From Haloferula sp. BvORR071 (GTDB taxonomy: Bacteria; Verrucomicrobiota; Verrucomicrobiia; Verrucomicrobiales; Akkermansiaceae), in the NCBI RefSeq assembly GCF_000739615.1, contig NZ_BATP01000025.1, positions 62,001 to 126,000 on the forward strand: DNA of 64,000 bases, given 5' to 3'. Within the stretch, counting starts at the first letter, position 1; each line of letters opens with the position of its first letter. The translations under genes and the position numbers were made by a program. The notes beneath the pieces were generated by a model that did no database searches, had not been told where the DNA came from, and worked only from the letters and a program-made list of their open reading frames with translations. Positions 8,521 to 17,597 of the stretch are shown piece by piece.

Positions 8521-8530
8521 TCCCCCTTAG
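8521..8530 (-). promoter_or_regulatory. Candidate regulatory motif upstream of the FAD oxidoreductase gene
   Basis: TCCCCCTTAG (CTAAGGGGGA on the minus strand) lies about 97 bp upstream of the oxidoreductase start and about 74 bp before the kinase start. A near-identical TCCCCCTTTAG lies upstream of the SGNH gene at 14561-14571. Two copies near two genes with shared domains, next to a two-component regulator, make it a candidate operator. It has not been tested, and a single short match could be chance. Confidence 0.3.
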
Positions 8531-8603
8531 GTAGCAGCAGCCACGAATTTTTTCCGCGACGAAAGGGGGGCATCTTCGGATATGATCCCGCGATTGCACC
8601 GGC

Positions 8604-10652
8604 ATGATCGCCCGCCTCCTACTCTTGATTTTACTCGGCACCGCCATGCACGTGGCGGCGCAATCCCCTTCTGCCGCCCCGAAGGCGCGAACCGTGCGCG
8701 AGCTGCAAAACGAGGCCACCGCTGAAGCCTTCACCGGCGCGGACGTGGTCATCGAAGCGGTCGTGACCTGGGCCGACCCATCGGCCGGCAAATACTTCTA
8801 CATGCAGGATGCCTCCGCCGGCATGAAGGTCATCTACCAAGGCGACATCGACCCTGCGGTGGGTGACAAGGTGCGCGTCACCGGTCGACTCAGCCGCGGT
8901 CCCTTCGCCCCTGTTATCGAGAACGCCAGCTTCGAAAGCCTCGGCAAGGGCGTCCTGCCCGGCTGCGCCAATGCTTCGGGAGGCGGCCTGCTCAATGGCT
9001 CCTTCAACGGCGAACGCGTCGACGTGGACGGCTGGATCCGCACCGCGGAGTTTGTCGACGGAAACGACCTCGTGGTGGTGGTCGACTCAGGGGCCTGCCG
9101 CATCAGCTTCCGGATCAGCAACACCACCGGCCTCGATCCCGCGAAGCTCATCGCCTACAAGATCAGGGTGCTTGGGGTAGCAGCATCCTTGCGCGCCCGC
9201 AAGGCCACCAACCAACTGGTGGACGTTCAAATCCTGGTGGCCTCGCAAAAGGACATCCAGTTCGGCGAGCGCGAGAAGCAATCGCCCTGGGATCGCCCGC
9301 CCACGCCCTTGCGTGAAGTGTTCCGCTATCATCCCGGCCAAACCCGCGCCGACCGCCTGCAAGTCACCGGCACCGTCTTGCACGTCGCAGATGAGATCGC
9401 GTGGCTGCATGACGGCGATGCCGGGCTCGCGCTGCGCGGCGCGGATGTCGCCCGCTTGCACCGCGGCGATCGCATCTCCGCCGTCGGCTTCCGGGACATG
9501 CTGGATTCCCTCCCGGTCCTCTCCGATGTCATCGTGAGGAAGAGCGACACCCCCGGAACGCCACCCAAGGCCAAGGAGGTGCCCGCATGGCAGCTGGGCG
9601 ATGGCCTCCACCACGCCGACTTGGTGGCGGTCTCCGGGCTTCTGTTAGATCGGATCCAGACTTCCCTTGAAGGCGGCGGGCAGCACACCGTGCTCGCCCT
9701 GCAATCGCCGCGCGGCGTCTTCACCGCGCAACTCGACTCCACCGCAGGTGCCACCTGGGAAACCGGCAGCACCCTGCGCGTCAGCGGCGTCTGCGCGGTA
9801 CAGACCGATTCCGCGGGCGACCCGAAAAGCTTCAAGATTCTGGTGCCGGATGACGCCTCAATCACCGTCTTAAAGGCCGCACCCTTCTTCACCGTGCGCC
9901 GCATGCTGATCCTGCTGTGCATCATCCTGGGAGTGCTGTTGGCCGTCACCGCGACCGCCTTTCTCCTGGCCCGGCGCAACACCCGCCTGCGCACGGAAGT
10001 CCGCGAGCGCCAAGCCGTCGCCGCCGAGCGCGGACGCCTCGCCCGCGACCTGCACGACACCCTCGAGCAGGGCCTAACAGGACTCCAGCTCCAGATCCGC
10101 GGCCTGAGCTTGTCGCTCGGCAATGGTGCCAGCGATGCCCCGGATCGCATGGAAGCGATGCGCGGCCTGGTCCGCCAATGCCGCACCGAGCTGCGCCAAT
10201 CGATCTGGGACCTGCGGGCGGACTCGCAGGAGAACTTCGACCTCGGCGAGGCCCTGCAACGCATGGCACAATCGCTCTTCCTCGGCGCTGCCACGCGGGC
10301 GGAGTTCCACCAGCAGCGCAGCCGCACGGAGATCCCCGGCCTCATCGCCGATAACCTTTTGCGCATCGGCCAGGAAGCGATGACCAATGTCCTCAAGCAC
10401 GCCGAGGCCGGCCTGATCCGGATCGAACTCGTGACCACGCCTGAGAGCGTGACCCTCAGCGTGAGCGACAATGGCCAGGGCATCGCCAATCAAGACTCCG
10501 CCACCGTGAAGGCCGGCCACTTCGGCATCGCCGGCATGGAAGAACGCGCCGCCCGCATGGGCGCCCAACTCAGCATCGAAGAAAGAAACGGCGGCGGCAC
10601 CGTCGTCAAAGTCCAAGTCCCTCTCCCCGCTGAAGCCAAAACCCGCTCCTGA
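8604..10652 (+). CDS. Membrane sensor histidine kinase, NarL/DesK type (HisKA_3)
   Basis: Sensor half of a two-component system. The 682-residue protein has a signal peptide (1-20) and a long periplasmic region (21-430). That region contains segments of OB-fold-like or nucleic-acid-binding-like character (for example GKYFYMQDASAGMKVIYQG at 62-80 and DKVRVTGRL at 88-96, a pattern that recurs around 250-300 and 335-400) rather than the beta-propeller common in such kinases. A single transmembrane helix lies at 432-456. The transmitter follows: HisKA_3 with phospho-acceptor His484 (RLARDLHDTLEQGLTG), N-box QEAMTNVLKHA (590-600), G1 box DNGQG (622-626) and HFGIAGM (639-645). The stop is 4 bp before the response regulator start, so the two are coupled. 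Confidence 0.94.
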   Translation: MIARLLLLILLGTAMHVAAQSPSAAPKARTVRELQNEATAEAFTGADVVIEAVVTWADPSAGKYFYMQDASAGMKVIYQGDIDPAVGDKVRVTGRLSRGPFAPVIENASFESLGKGVLPGCANASGGGLLNGSFNGERVDVDGWIRTAEFVDGNDLVVVVDSGACRISFRISNTTGLDPAKLIAYKIRVLGVAASLRARKATNQLVDVQILVASQKDIQFGEREKQSPWDRPPTPLREVFRYHPGQTRADRLQVTGTVLHVADEIAWLHDGDAGLALRGADVARLHRGDRISAVGFRDMLDSLPVLSDVIVRKSDTPGTPPKAKEVPAWQLGDGLHHADLVAVSGLLLDRIQTSLEGGGQHTVLALQSPRGVFTAQLDSTAGATWETGSTLRVSGVCAVQTDSAGDPKSFKILVPDDASITVLKAAPFFTVRRMLILLCIILGVLLAVTATAFLLARRNTRLRTEVRERQAVAAERGRLARDLHDTLEQGLTGLQLQIRGLSLSLGNGASDAPDRMEAMRGLVRQCRTELRQSIWDLRADSQENFDLGEALQRMAQSLFLGAATRAEFHQQRSRTEIPGLIADNLLRIGQEAMTNVLKHAEAGLIRIELVTTPESVTLSVSDNGQGIANQDSATVKAGHFGIAGMEERAARMGAQLSIEERNGGGTVVKVQVPLPAEAKTRS

Positions 10653-10656
10653 AGCC

Positions 10657-11295
10657 ATGAACGCGAAACGCCCTTACAAGATCCTCGTGGTCGACGATCA
10701 CTTCGTGGTCCGCGCCGGTCTGCGCGACATCCTGAGCCACGAGCCGGACTTCCAGGTCGTGGGCGAGGCCGCGAATGGCCACGAGGCCCTCGCCGCCTAC
10801 AAGCGCCTGCTGCCGGACGTCACCGTCACCGACCTGCGCATGCCCGTCTGCGGCGGCCTCGAAGCGATCCGCCTGATCCGCGCCGAGCAGCGCCTTGCCC
10901 GCATCCTCGTCCTCAGCAGCTACGAGGGCGATGAGGACATCCACGCGGCCCTCGCCGCAGGGGCCATGGGCTACATTCTCAAGCACAGCTCCGACGACCA
11001 AATCGTTCCCGCGATCCACGCGCTGCTTCAGGGCAAGCGCTGGATCCCCTTGGAGGTCGCGGGCCAGCTCGCCGCCCGCGAGCGCGGCGAGGTCCTCTCG
11101 GAGCGCGAACGCGAGATCGTCAGGCTGCTCGTCAAAGGTGAGGCCAACAAGGAGATCGGCCAAGCCCTCGGCATCACCGAGCTCACGGTAAAGTCGCACA
11201 TGAAGAACATCCTCGCGAAACTCCGCGTCCGCGACCGCACCGAGGCAGTGACCGTGGCCCTGCGCCGCGGCATCGTGCAATTGCCCGACGCTTGA
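10657..11295 (+). CDS. LuxR/NarL family response regulator
   Basis: DNA-binding partner of the upstream kinase. The 212 residues comprise a receiver domain (about 8-125) with the acidic pair VVDDH (11-15), phospho-acceptor Asp59 (VTVTDLRMP) and switch Lys (ILKHSS), joined to a GerE-type helix-turn-helix (about 145-205; LSEREREIVRLL and ELTVKSHMKNILAKL). The start lies 4 bp after the kinase stop, consistent with translational coupling. Its targets are not shown by sequence; the two flanking exported-enzyme genes with a shared CCCCCTTA-type motif are the obvious candidates (inference). Confidence 0.95.
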   Translation: MNAKRPYKILVVDDHFVVRAGLRDILSHEPDFQVVGEAANGHEALAAYKRLLPDVTVTDLRMPVCGGLEAIRLIRAEQRLARILVLSSYEGDEDIHAALAAGAMGYILKHSSDDQIVPAIHALLQGKRWIPLEVAGQLAARERGEVLSEREREIVRLLVKGEANKEIGQALGITELTVKSHMKNILAKLRVRDRTEAVTVALRRGIVQLPDA

Positions 11296-11310
11296 TCGAA
11301 AGATGGGAAA

Positions 11311-11344
11311 GCGTGGTGCCGGGTAACCCATCCCGACACCACGC
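11311..11344. terminator. Bidirectional terminator hairpin
   Basis: An 8-bp stem (GCGTGGTG at 11311-11318 with its complement at 11337-11344) extends by four further pairs after a mismatch. It sits in the 59-bp gap between the response regulator and the convergent SGNH gene. On the minus strand it is followed by TTTCCCATCTTTC, a weak U-rich tail, so it mainly serves the SGNH gene. Confidence 0.65.
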
Positions 11345-11354
11345 GGTGCTATGG

Positions 11355-14300
11355 TCAGGGAGTCACCCGCAAGCGGATGAACTCACTGGCCGCCGACCCC
11401 ATGGCTGCGACAGACCGCGCCGTGACTTGTTGAAGGGTTCCCGCATCGCCGGTCGCAGTGAGCTCCAGCCAGCTTGCTCCGCTGTGCCATGTTTGCAGGT
11501 CATTGCTGACTTCCGGCGTGCCCACCAAGCCAGTGCCTGGAGCATGCGGAAAGCTCATTGCCCCGTAATTCGTGCCGCTCACGTTGACAGGCGCGCTGAC
11601 GATCGGTCCTTGGTTCGCCACCAGCGGTGCGAGCCCCATGTAGCGCTCTATCAGATTGCTCAAGCCATCCCCATCCGGATCCGCATCTGGTCCGGAGATA
11701 CTGAGATCTGCCAGGTCCGCCGGACCGAAGCTCGCGCGCTGCCACGCGGCGAAGGGCGAATCATCGGCATCCGCAATCTGCAGCGAGACGCTGGCCGGCG
11801 TGCCCCCCTCATAGCCATCGGGAGCCACCGCGGCGATGGTCAGAGACTCGGCATCCTCTGCCACAGCATCGGCCTTCGCCGCAATCGTCAGCTCCACCGA
11901 TGACTTCCCGGCGGGAATGATCACGCTGGCAGGCAGCCCATCGTAGTCGCTGCCGTTCACCGCGCTTCCGCCCAGGGTCAGAGATACTTCCAGCGGCGCG
12001 GCCAGCGATCCGGTCCGGCTCACGATCAATCCGGACTGCGACGCTTGGCCCGTGGTGCCACCCGGCTCGGCCAGACGCCCATTCGTCGCCCGCAGCGAGA
12101 CCGCGGGCAGATCCACTGCCACTGCATCCGCGATCACGAAGCCATCGGTTCCCGTGGTTTCGATCACCACCTTCTCACCCGGATCACCCGTGAAGGCGAA
12201 GTCGCCCAGCTTGTTCCAGACCCCGCCATTGACCTTCTGGCTCACCGTGAGCGCCGTGCTGCCACCAGCGTGATAGACCGTCACCGGCACATTGCTGGCG
12301 CGGTTATCAAGCGACGACCAGCGCAGGTAAACTGGATAGGTGCCGGGCGTCGGCAGGAAGAGCTCATAGCTCACCGACTTCGTGCCCTTGGCCGCATTCC
12401 CATCGGTCAGATAGGTGGTATTGTAGGCCCCGGCGGTCGCCGAGCTCGACGGCCAATCGCCGACCGCAATTGCTCCCGTGTTGTCGACGATGATGCTCGG
12501 GATCGGAGCACGCGGACCGCCGATGGCATCCATCAGCGCCGGCAGCAGGAATTTTTCCTCACCTCCGGCATTCGGATGCAAGCCATCCGGCACCCATGGC
12601 AAAAAGTTGCCTTCGCCCTCTTCCAGCAGCGCCTGCCAGCGCGGATGATGGTCCGCCAGGATGAAGTCATGCGCGGCAGCCGCATCGCGATACACCTGCT
12701 CGTAGTAGGGCAGCAGCGGCCTCCAGCCGGCATCACCTTCGGGACGACCTGTGACCGGGTTCAAGACCTGCAGGATGATCTCGCATTTCGGCAGCGCAGT
12801 CTGGATGCCGGAGATCATGCCTTCGAGGTTCGCCCGCGCCTTGGATACGGGGATGTCGAGGCGAGCCACCGCATCATTGATCGAGAACTCGAGGAACACC
12901 ACATCCGGTGCGGCGGCGATGACCTGGGTGGCCAGGTTCGCAATGCCATAGTCCGACGCCATCCCGCTGGCTCCGCGGTTGACGAGTGTCGCCACACCCG
13001 GCCCCTGCGAATTCAGGATCGAGGTCATGCGCGCGGGCCACACACCGTTGGCTGTCTCGCTCGTGCCGTAGGTCAGCACCTTCTGGGGAAGGCCCACGGA
13101 CAGCTTCTGGACAAAGCGCGCCTGCGTGGCACGCGCCCCCGTCGGCCGGTCGGAAAGCGTCACCGTGCCGGACGGACTCGGCGGTACGATGTAGCCGTCT
13201 CCTGCAATCACCGTGAAGGTCACCGTCTCATCATTCTCATCCACCTGATCGGTATAGGCGGGGATCTGCACTGTTAGAGAGGATGCACCGGCGGGAATCA
13301 GCACGCCAGGCGGGATCTCCGGATAGTCGATTCCCGGAGCCGCGGTGCCCCCGGACTGCAAACGGACCAACAAAGGATCGGTGGTCGCACCGGCACGCGT
13401 CAGGGTGAAGCTCCCCACCGCATCACCCGCCGTTGAAGGCTCCTGGGCCGAGGCCGAATTCACGGTGAGCGTAACCGCAACTGGATCCGGCACAACCGCC
13501 ACCAGCGGCAACACTTCGTTCAAGCTGCTGCCAAAGCGGAACTCATCGTACGCAACGGTCTGGCTCACCCCCGCATTGCCGGGGCCGAATTGAATCCCGT
13601 TGCCCGAAGTCAGCGTGTAGGTTGCGGTGGTGACAGGCGCATCGGAGACGCGTGAGGTCACATTGCTCGGGCCACTGCCGATCGCGGCACCGTCCAGCTC
13701 TGCATCGGTGAAGCCGCCCTCCTTGAAAAAATCGAATTGTGCGGCCGTTAAAACAAAGGTCGTCGCCACGCCCGGCGTTCCTGCGGACAGCGCGGTGCCG
13801 ACATTCGTGAAACGCCCCAGCACCACGTATGGAGTGTTGGTCGCCAGCGTGGTGGCCGATGCAGTGGACATGTTGTTCGCGTCGTACTGGCTGGAGGTGA
13901 AGCCATTCCCCAGGTTGTCCGCATAGGCATGGAAGTAGGATGCGGTGCCACCCGAGGTCGGCGTGGCATTGACCCGCAGCGACACCACCGAGGCGGCATT
14001 CTGCGCGGTCACGAGCTTCACCAGATAGCTGCTGTAGAGCGTGCCCGTGACCGTCGGCCCGGTGTAGGCGAAACCGATGTACGAAGCCCGCCCCGTCGCA
14101 TCGCTGTAAAGACCACTGCCGCCGCTGACCACCAGATTACTGAAGCTCATGCCCGCCTCTTGGAAGACGTTGGCATTCGCGCCGGTCCCGGCACTCGTGA
14201 CGGTCGCTGCTGCATTGAGGCCCACAACATTGCTGCCAATGGTCTGGCCCGGCAGTGGCGTGGCGCTGTAGCCATCGAAGCCCTGATAGACGAAGGGCGC

Positions 14301-14366
14301 GGCGGAGGCGATCGATAGACTCGCCACGGAAAAGGCGGCGACCGGGAGGATACGACGGGGTTTCAT
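11355..14366 (-). CDS. Exported multidomain SGNH hydrolase with Golvesin-like and Calx-beta-like domains
   Basis: From the ATG at 14366 (preferred because a signal peptide follows at once) the protein has 1003 residues; an in-frame start at 14411 would add 15. Order of modules: signal (1-23), LamG-like beta-sandwich (about 22-285), Calx-beta-like (297-405), SGNH/GDSL esterase (415-620), Golvesin-like (626-753), a second Calx-beta-like (760-865) and a C-terminal module (871-1003). The esterase blocks are YGTSE (433-437), NRGASGM (463-469), FSIND (494-498) and DGLHPN (594-599), so the Ser, Asn and Asp-x-x-His residues are present, with GTS in place of GDS. The C-terminal module has GPDADPDGDGLSNLIE and ends FIRLRVTP. 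De-acetylation of a polysaccharide is the likely activity (inference). It is convergent with the two-component genes. Confidence 0.88.
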   Translation of the reverse strand: MKPRRILPVAAFSVASLSIASAAPFVYQGFDGYSATPLPGQTIGSNVVGLNAAATVTSAGTGANANVFQEAGMSFSNLVVSGGSGLYSDATGRASYIGFAYTGPTVTGTLYSSYLVKLVTAQNAASVVSLRVNATPTSGGTASYFHAYADNLGNGFTSSQYDANNMSTASATTLATNTPYVVLGRFTNVGTALSAGTPGVATTFVLTAAQFDFFKEGGFTDAELDGAAIGSGPSNVTSRVSDAPVTTATYTLTSGNGIQFGPGNAGVSQTVAYDEFRFGSSLNEVLPLVAVVPDPVAVTLTVNSASAQEPSTAGDAVGSFTLTRAGATTDPLLVRLQSGGTAAPGIDYPEIPPGVLIPAGASSLTVQIPAYTDQVDENDETVTFTVIAGDGYIVPPSPSGTVTLSDRPTGARATQARFVQKLSVGLPQKVLTYGTSETANGVWPARMTSILNSQGPGVATLVNRGASGMASDYGIANLATQVIAAAPDVVFLEFSINDAVARLDIPVSKARANLEGMISGIQTALPKCEIILQVLNPVTGRPEGDAGWRPLLPYYEQVYRDAAAAHDFILADHHPRWQALLEEGEGNFLPWVPDGLHPNAGGEEKFLLPALMDAIGGPRAPIPSIIVDNTGAIAVGDWPSSSATAGAYNTTYLTDGNAAKGTKSVSYELFLPTPGTYPVYLRWSSLDNRASNVPVTVYHAGGSTALTVSQKVNGGVWNKLGDFAFTGDPGEKVVIETTGTDGFVIADAVAVDLPAVSLRATNGRLAEPGGTTGQASQSGLIVSRTGSLAAPLEVSLTLGGSAVNGSDYDGLPASVIIPAGKSSVELTIAAKADAVAEDAESLTIAAVAPDGYEGGTPASVSLQIADADDSPFAAWQRASFGPADLADLSISGPDADPDGDGLSNLIERYMGLAPLVANQGPIVSAPVNVSGTNYGAMSFPHAPGTGLVGTPEVSNDLQTWHSGASWLELTATGDAGTLQQVTARSVAAMGSAASEFIRLRVTP

Positions 14367-14664
14367 GAGGTCGGGTTTTGATTCGGGCGTATGGGCATTG
14401 CGGCAGCACACGCAAGCGTCCCCTTCAAGGAAGAGTCACCATGCGATGGCGCACACCGGCTTGGGTTTCCATCGCCCCTCACTTGGGTGAGTGACGGGGA
14501 AGCCACGGCGGTGCTCCACCGCAGCTTGCGCCACTCTTCACTGACCCGGCCGAATCATCATCCCCCTTTAGTGGGTGCGCTCTCCGCATTGTAGCGGAAC
14601 GGCTGCGGACCTCCACCACAAGCACCCCACTATGATTCACCGGAGAATTCTCTCCTACGCCCTC
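14367..14664. other. 298-bp intergenic region between SGNH and YhaM-like genes
   Basis: No coding potential is apparent. The stretch must hold the SGNH promoter (minus strand). It contains TCCCCCTTTAG at 14561-14571, matching the motif upstream of the FAD oxidoreductase gene. No obvious U-tracted terminator for the YhaM-like gene is seen. Confidence 0.5.
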
Positions 14665-15747
14665 TTATAGCAAGGTCTCCTCCGCATCTTCCTCCTCGCT
14701 CACCACCGCCACCTCAAAGGCCGGCAAGGGCTCCACCAGATTAGCCGGCAGCGGAAACACCTTCTCATAAATGCCATCTGCCAACTGATTCGCCTGCGCA
14801 TACGCATCGCGCATCATCTCAAGCTTCGCATCCAAGTTGTCGATGTAGTGCAGCGCGATCGCTTCCGGCGTGCGCGGCAGCACCGGCGATCCGAAAGCCA
14901 GCTCCCCGTGATGGCTGCCGATCAAATGCAAGAGATGCAGCCGCACCGTTTCGCTCGCCGGCTCCAGCACCAGCCAATCCTTGGCCACGGGAGACTCCGC
15001 AACATCGCGCCACAGCTTGTTCACCAGCTCGATCCCCAACGGGATGTGGCCTAACATCTCACCATGCAGCGTGTAGCCCTGGGTGAAGCCGCGCTCCGGA
15101 TACTGGTTCTCCCACAGCTTCCCACAGTCGTGGAAAAGCACTCCTGCGATCATGAGATCGCGGTTCAATTCCGGATAGACACTGCAGACCACCTCCGCAG
15201 TCCGCATCATCTGCGCCACGTGCTCGGTCAGGCCGCCACGCCGTGCATGGTGATTCTTCCGCGCCGCCGCCGCGCGACGGAACTTCGCGCCCAGATCGGT
15301 GATGAAATGCTCTACCAGCGCATGCAGCCGCGGATCGCGGATATTGCCGCACAGGTTCAGGATCGTCTCCCAATCGCGCCGCTGTTTCTCCGCCGTCTTG
15401 GCATCGCCCGCGAAGAATGCCTCCAGCGCATCGCCGTCCAGGACTTCCCACGCGATCTGCGTGGCATTCACTCCATATTGGTTCTGCGTCCACTGCGCAT
15501 CCAGCCGCAGCACCGTGCCATCCCGCATGCTATTCGCCGCCTCGAATAGCGCTGCATCCGACCAGGCGTTCAGATTGAAGCTCCCCGTCGCATCCGCAAA
15601 GGTCAGCACCAAGTAAGGCTTCCCCGCCTTCGTCTGGCGCAAGCTGCGCGACTGCAATTCACAATCGACGAAGGCGACAAGCGCTTGCTCGCCCGCCTGC
15701 TCCTTGAGCGCAGCCACTGTCAAAAAAGTCACGCGCGCAGCATCCAT
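14665..15747 (-). CDS. YhaM-type 3'-5' exoribonuclease (OB-fold plus HD domain)
   Basis: The 360-residue protein has an N-terminal OB-fold nucleic-acid-binding domain (about 15-105; DCELQSRSLRQTKAGKPYLV) followed by an HD phosphohydrolase domain (about 150-320). The metal-binding histidines and HD pair are visible: GGLTEHVAQMM (His176), FHDCGKLWE with His206-Asp207, HGEMLGH (His228, His233) and IGSHHGEL. This is the architecture of Bacillus YhaM, which degrades RNA and single-stranded DNA ends with a manganese preference. It is monocistronic. The first half is cytosolic with no signal sequence. Confidence 0.88.
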   Translation of the reverse strand: MDAARVTFLTVAALKEQAGEQALVAFVDCELQSRSLRQTKAGKPYLVLTFADATGSFNLNAWSDAALFEAANSMRDGTVLRLDAQWTQNQYGVNATQIAWEVLDGDALEAFFAGDAKTAEKQRRDWETILNLCGNIRDPRLHALVEHFITDLGAKFRRAAAARKNHHARRGGLTEHVAQMMRTAEVVCSVYPELNRDLMIAGVLFHDCGKLWENQYPERGFTQGYTLHGEMLGHIPLGIELVNKLWRDVAESPVAKDWLVLEPASETVRLHLLHLIGSHHGELAFGSPVLPRTPEAIALHYIDNLDAKLEMMRDAYAQANQLADGIYEKVFPLPANLVEPLPAFEVAVVSEEEDAEETLL

Positions 15748-15848
15748 GCCCCGCGATTCCTGTCACGAAAGATGCGTGAATTGCCGCCGCAATTGCAAAG
15801 GGAGCTTTATGACCTCCCTTGGTTTAACATAGAATCCGGGAAACTTCC

Positions 15849-16439
15849 ATGAGCGACAGCAAGACCTTGGACACCTACGCCACACTTCCCGGCGAATTGG
15901 AGATCTCGCGCTGGCGCTACCGCGCTTACTTTGCGAGCTGGCGAATGTGGCTTCTTAGCTTTCTGCCCGACTCGGCCGGCCAATGGCCTTTGGTCGGGCG
16001 GGACGTGAAGATTTGGGTTCGCTACCGGAAGCTTTTGCAGGTCGGCGACCTTCTTCCCGCGATCGTTTATAACCGGGAGACGGGCTTGGTGGCAGCCTAC
16101 ACCAACCTCCAATGCAGCGGCAATCGTCCTTGGCCGGTCATCAAAATTTTCAGGGATCGGCTCAGCATGTTGCCGAATCTCCAGCATCGGCAGCAGCTCG
16201 CCGTCGTGGCGTTTTACGGCGGCAGCGAGGAGAGCAGGGCGGAAGGCCACTGGGACAACATCCATCCGATCGTGGTCGACTGCTTGGTGTCGGATCGCGA
16301 AGCCCGTGCGAGAACCCTCGAACGGATCAGCAAGACCAGTTGGCAGGCCCTGGAAGCCGGACTGAAAATGCTGCCGCCCAGCCCGGGCGAGGGCATCTAT
16401 CACGTCAAGGTTCCCGACGAGCTCGCGTGGGAGGCGTGA
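15849..16439 (+). CDS. Conserved hypothetical protein (DUF3239-like features)
   Basis: The 196-residue protein has no signal peptide and at most one weak hydrophobic segment (WRMWLLSFLP at 31-40). Visible features are WPLVGRDVKIWVRYRKLLQVGD, AIVYNRETGLVAAYTNL, VIKIFRD, and VAFYGGSEE followed by HWDNIHPIVVDCL. This pattern resembles DUF3239-type proteins as I remember them, but I cannot confirm it. The ATG at 15849 follows a short A/G-rich leader. The opposite strand has a long open frame across the same region with no recognisable domain, which I regard as a shadow. Function is unknown. Confidence 0.7.
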   Translation: MSDSKTLDTYATLPGELEISRWRYRAYFASWRMWLLSFLPDSAGQWPLVGRDVKIWVRYRKLLQVGDLLPAIVYNRETGLVAAYTNLQCSGNRPWPVIKIFRDRLSMLPNLQHRQQLAVVAFYGGSEESRAEGHWDNIHPIVVDCLVSDREARARTLERISKTSWQALEAGLKMLPPSPGEGIYHVKVPDELAWEA

Positions 16440-16528
16440 GACTCGATCCGGATGCCGCTTGAAATCCCAGCAGGGCCCGGCAATTTCAGCTGTGGTCGCG
16501 GCGGCAGACAGCCCAGCCCGCACAGCTC

Positions 16529-16870
16529 ATGCGCATCCCGCTCCAACCCGAAGGCTACTACCGGCTCTCGCAACTCAAGCAGAACCAGGTCTTCGCTGCG
16601 GCGAATCGCGGCGGGCGCCTCGTCATCGTGACCGTGCTGGCTTTCGTGATCCTGCTCGCGGCCTCAAATGGCTTCAGCTTGTGGATCTATCATGAAGTCG
16701 GCGGCAGCGACATCGCCACGGCCGCCCTGATGTCGACCTTGGGATGGACGCTGTTCCTCGCGCCCCTGCTCGTTAGATTTCTCTCTCTGCCACTGCTCGC
16801 GCATTGGATCGGAAAGGAGCTGCAGCGGCGAGCTCAGCTCGAAGACCGCTTCCAGCACGAACTCGACTAG
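16529..16870 (+). CDS. Small two-helix membrane protein, unknown function
   Basis: The 113-residue protein has a 27-residue polar N-terminus, two hydrophobic helices (about 29-53 and 64-93) and a charged C-terminal helix (GKELQRRAQLEDRFQHEL). It lies 89 bp downstream of the preceding hypothetical on the same strand and could be co-transcribed. It ends 10 bp before the stop codon of the convergent response regulator. No family is recognised. The hydrophobic pattern and the lack of a better frame support it as a real gene. Confidence 0.6.
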   Translation: MRIPLQPEGYYRLSQLKQNQVFAAANRGGRLVIVTVLAFVILLAASNGFSLWIYHEVGGSDIATAALMSTLGWTLFLAPLLVRFLSLPLLAHWIGKELQRRAQLEDRFQHELD

Positions 16871-16880
16871 GCGGTCGCCA

Positions 16881-17324
16881 TCACCCGAGATCCCACACTT
16901 CCGCACTACGGCTCGGAGCTTCCTCCTCCGCAGGATTCTCCCGCGCTTCCTCGATGTGCTTCTCGATGCACCCGAGGATGGTCCCGAAGTCCGAGGTCTT
17001 GCTCACAAAGGGCAGACCGCCCGTCTGGGTCTCGCCGTCCGGCGTATTCGGATTCTCCTCCACCAGTGCGGTCAGCATCAGCACCGGCACATTCTTGAGG
17101 TCGGGATCCGCACGCAGCTGCGCGACCACATCCCCGCCATCCAGGCCGGGCATGACCACATCGATCACGCACAGCTCGGGCATGAACTCCTTGGCAGCCT
17201 TCAGCGCCTTCGCGGAGTCATTGACTTCCATCACTTCGAAATTTCCCACCTCTTCGAGGTTCGCCTTCAGGAGGGCAGTGAAATCCGGTTCATCGTCCAC
17301 GATCAGAATCCGGGTGGTATCCAT
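16881..17324 (-). CDS. Single-domain response regulator (receiver only)
   Basis: The 147-residue protein is a CheY-like receiver (about 4-125) with acidic residues LIVDDEPD (7-14), phospho-acceptor Asp55 (CVIDVVMPG), MLTALVEEN with the conserved Thr/Ala, and switch Lys (FVSKTSD). A loop insertion of about 15 residues before that lysine (NPNTPDGETQTGGL) resembles other stand-alone receivers. The short acidic tail carries no output domain. A strong Shine-Dalgarno (AAGGAGA) precedes the ATG at 17324. No cognate kinase is adjacent, so it probably works with a distant kinase or phosphorelay. Confidence 0.92.
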   Translation of the reverse strand: MDTTRILIVDDEPDFTALLKANLEEVGNFEVMEVNDSAKALKAAKEFMPELCVIDVVMPGLDGGDVVAQLRADPDLKNVPVLMLTALVEENPNTPDGETQTGGLPFVSKTSDFGTILGCIEKHIEEARENPAEEEAPSRSAEVWDLG

Positions 17325-17408
17325 GGTGTCTCCTTTTAAGCCAGCCTTCTGCCATTCGCAAGAAATGCCGGGAGGGTGACGCGAAATTTCGGGCCGGGTG
17401 CCCCCCTC

Positions 17409-17597
17409 CTAACGGAACTGATTCTGCCCCGCCTGATAGGTATAGCCCGCCTTCCCGAGCACCTTCACCAATTCTTTCTCATCCAGACCATGGGTCTTCA
17501 CCAGATCCTCCAGCGAGTCGCAGTGATTCCTCAGCTCCGTGTTCACCAGCCCGAGCAGGAGATTCGGGTCCATCTTGCGATAACGGGAAAGGTCCAC
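17409..17597 (-). CDS. Small DUF4250-family protein
   Basis: The 62-residue protein reads MDPNLLLGLVNTELRN, then SLEDLVKTHGLDEKEL and LGKAGYTYQAGQNQF. This matches the DUF4250 pattern (MDPnxLLxxVNxxLR, SLxxL, GYxYxxxxNQF), a short helical family of unknown function found across several phyla. It is 84 bp upstream of the receiver gene on the same strand and may be co-transcribed with it. The ATG at 17597 is the only reasonable start close to the family N-terminus. Confidence 0.82.
   Translation of the reverse strand: MDLSRYRKMDPNLLLGLVNTELRNHCDSLEDLVKTHGLDEKELVKVLGKAGYTYQAGQNQFR

Noticed and set aside
9329..10489. Antisense frame across the sensor kinase
   Set aside because: Ser/Arg-rich shadow; the kinase frame has all boxes.
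15807..16523. Minus-strand open frame of 238 codons over the hypothetical at 15849-16439
   Set aside because: Composition and lack of any hydrophobic or domain pattern; the plus-strand gene has a better start and protein-like composition.
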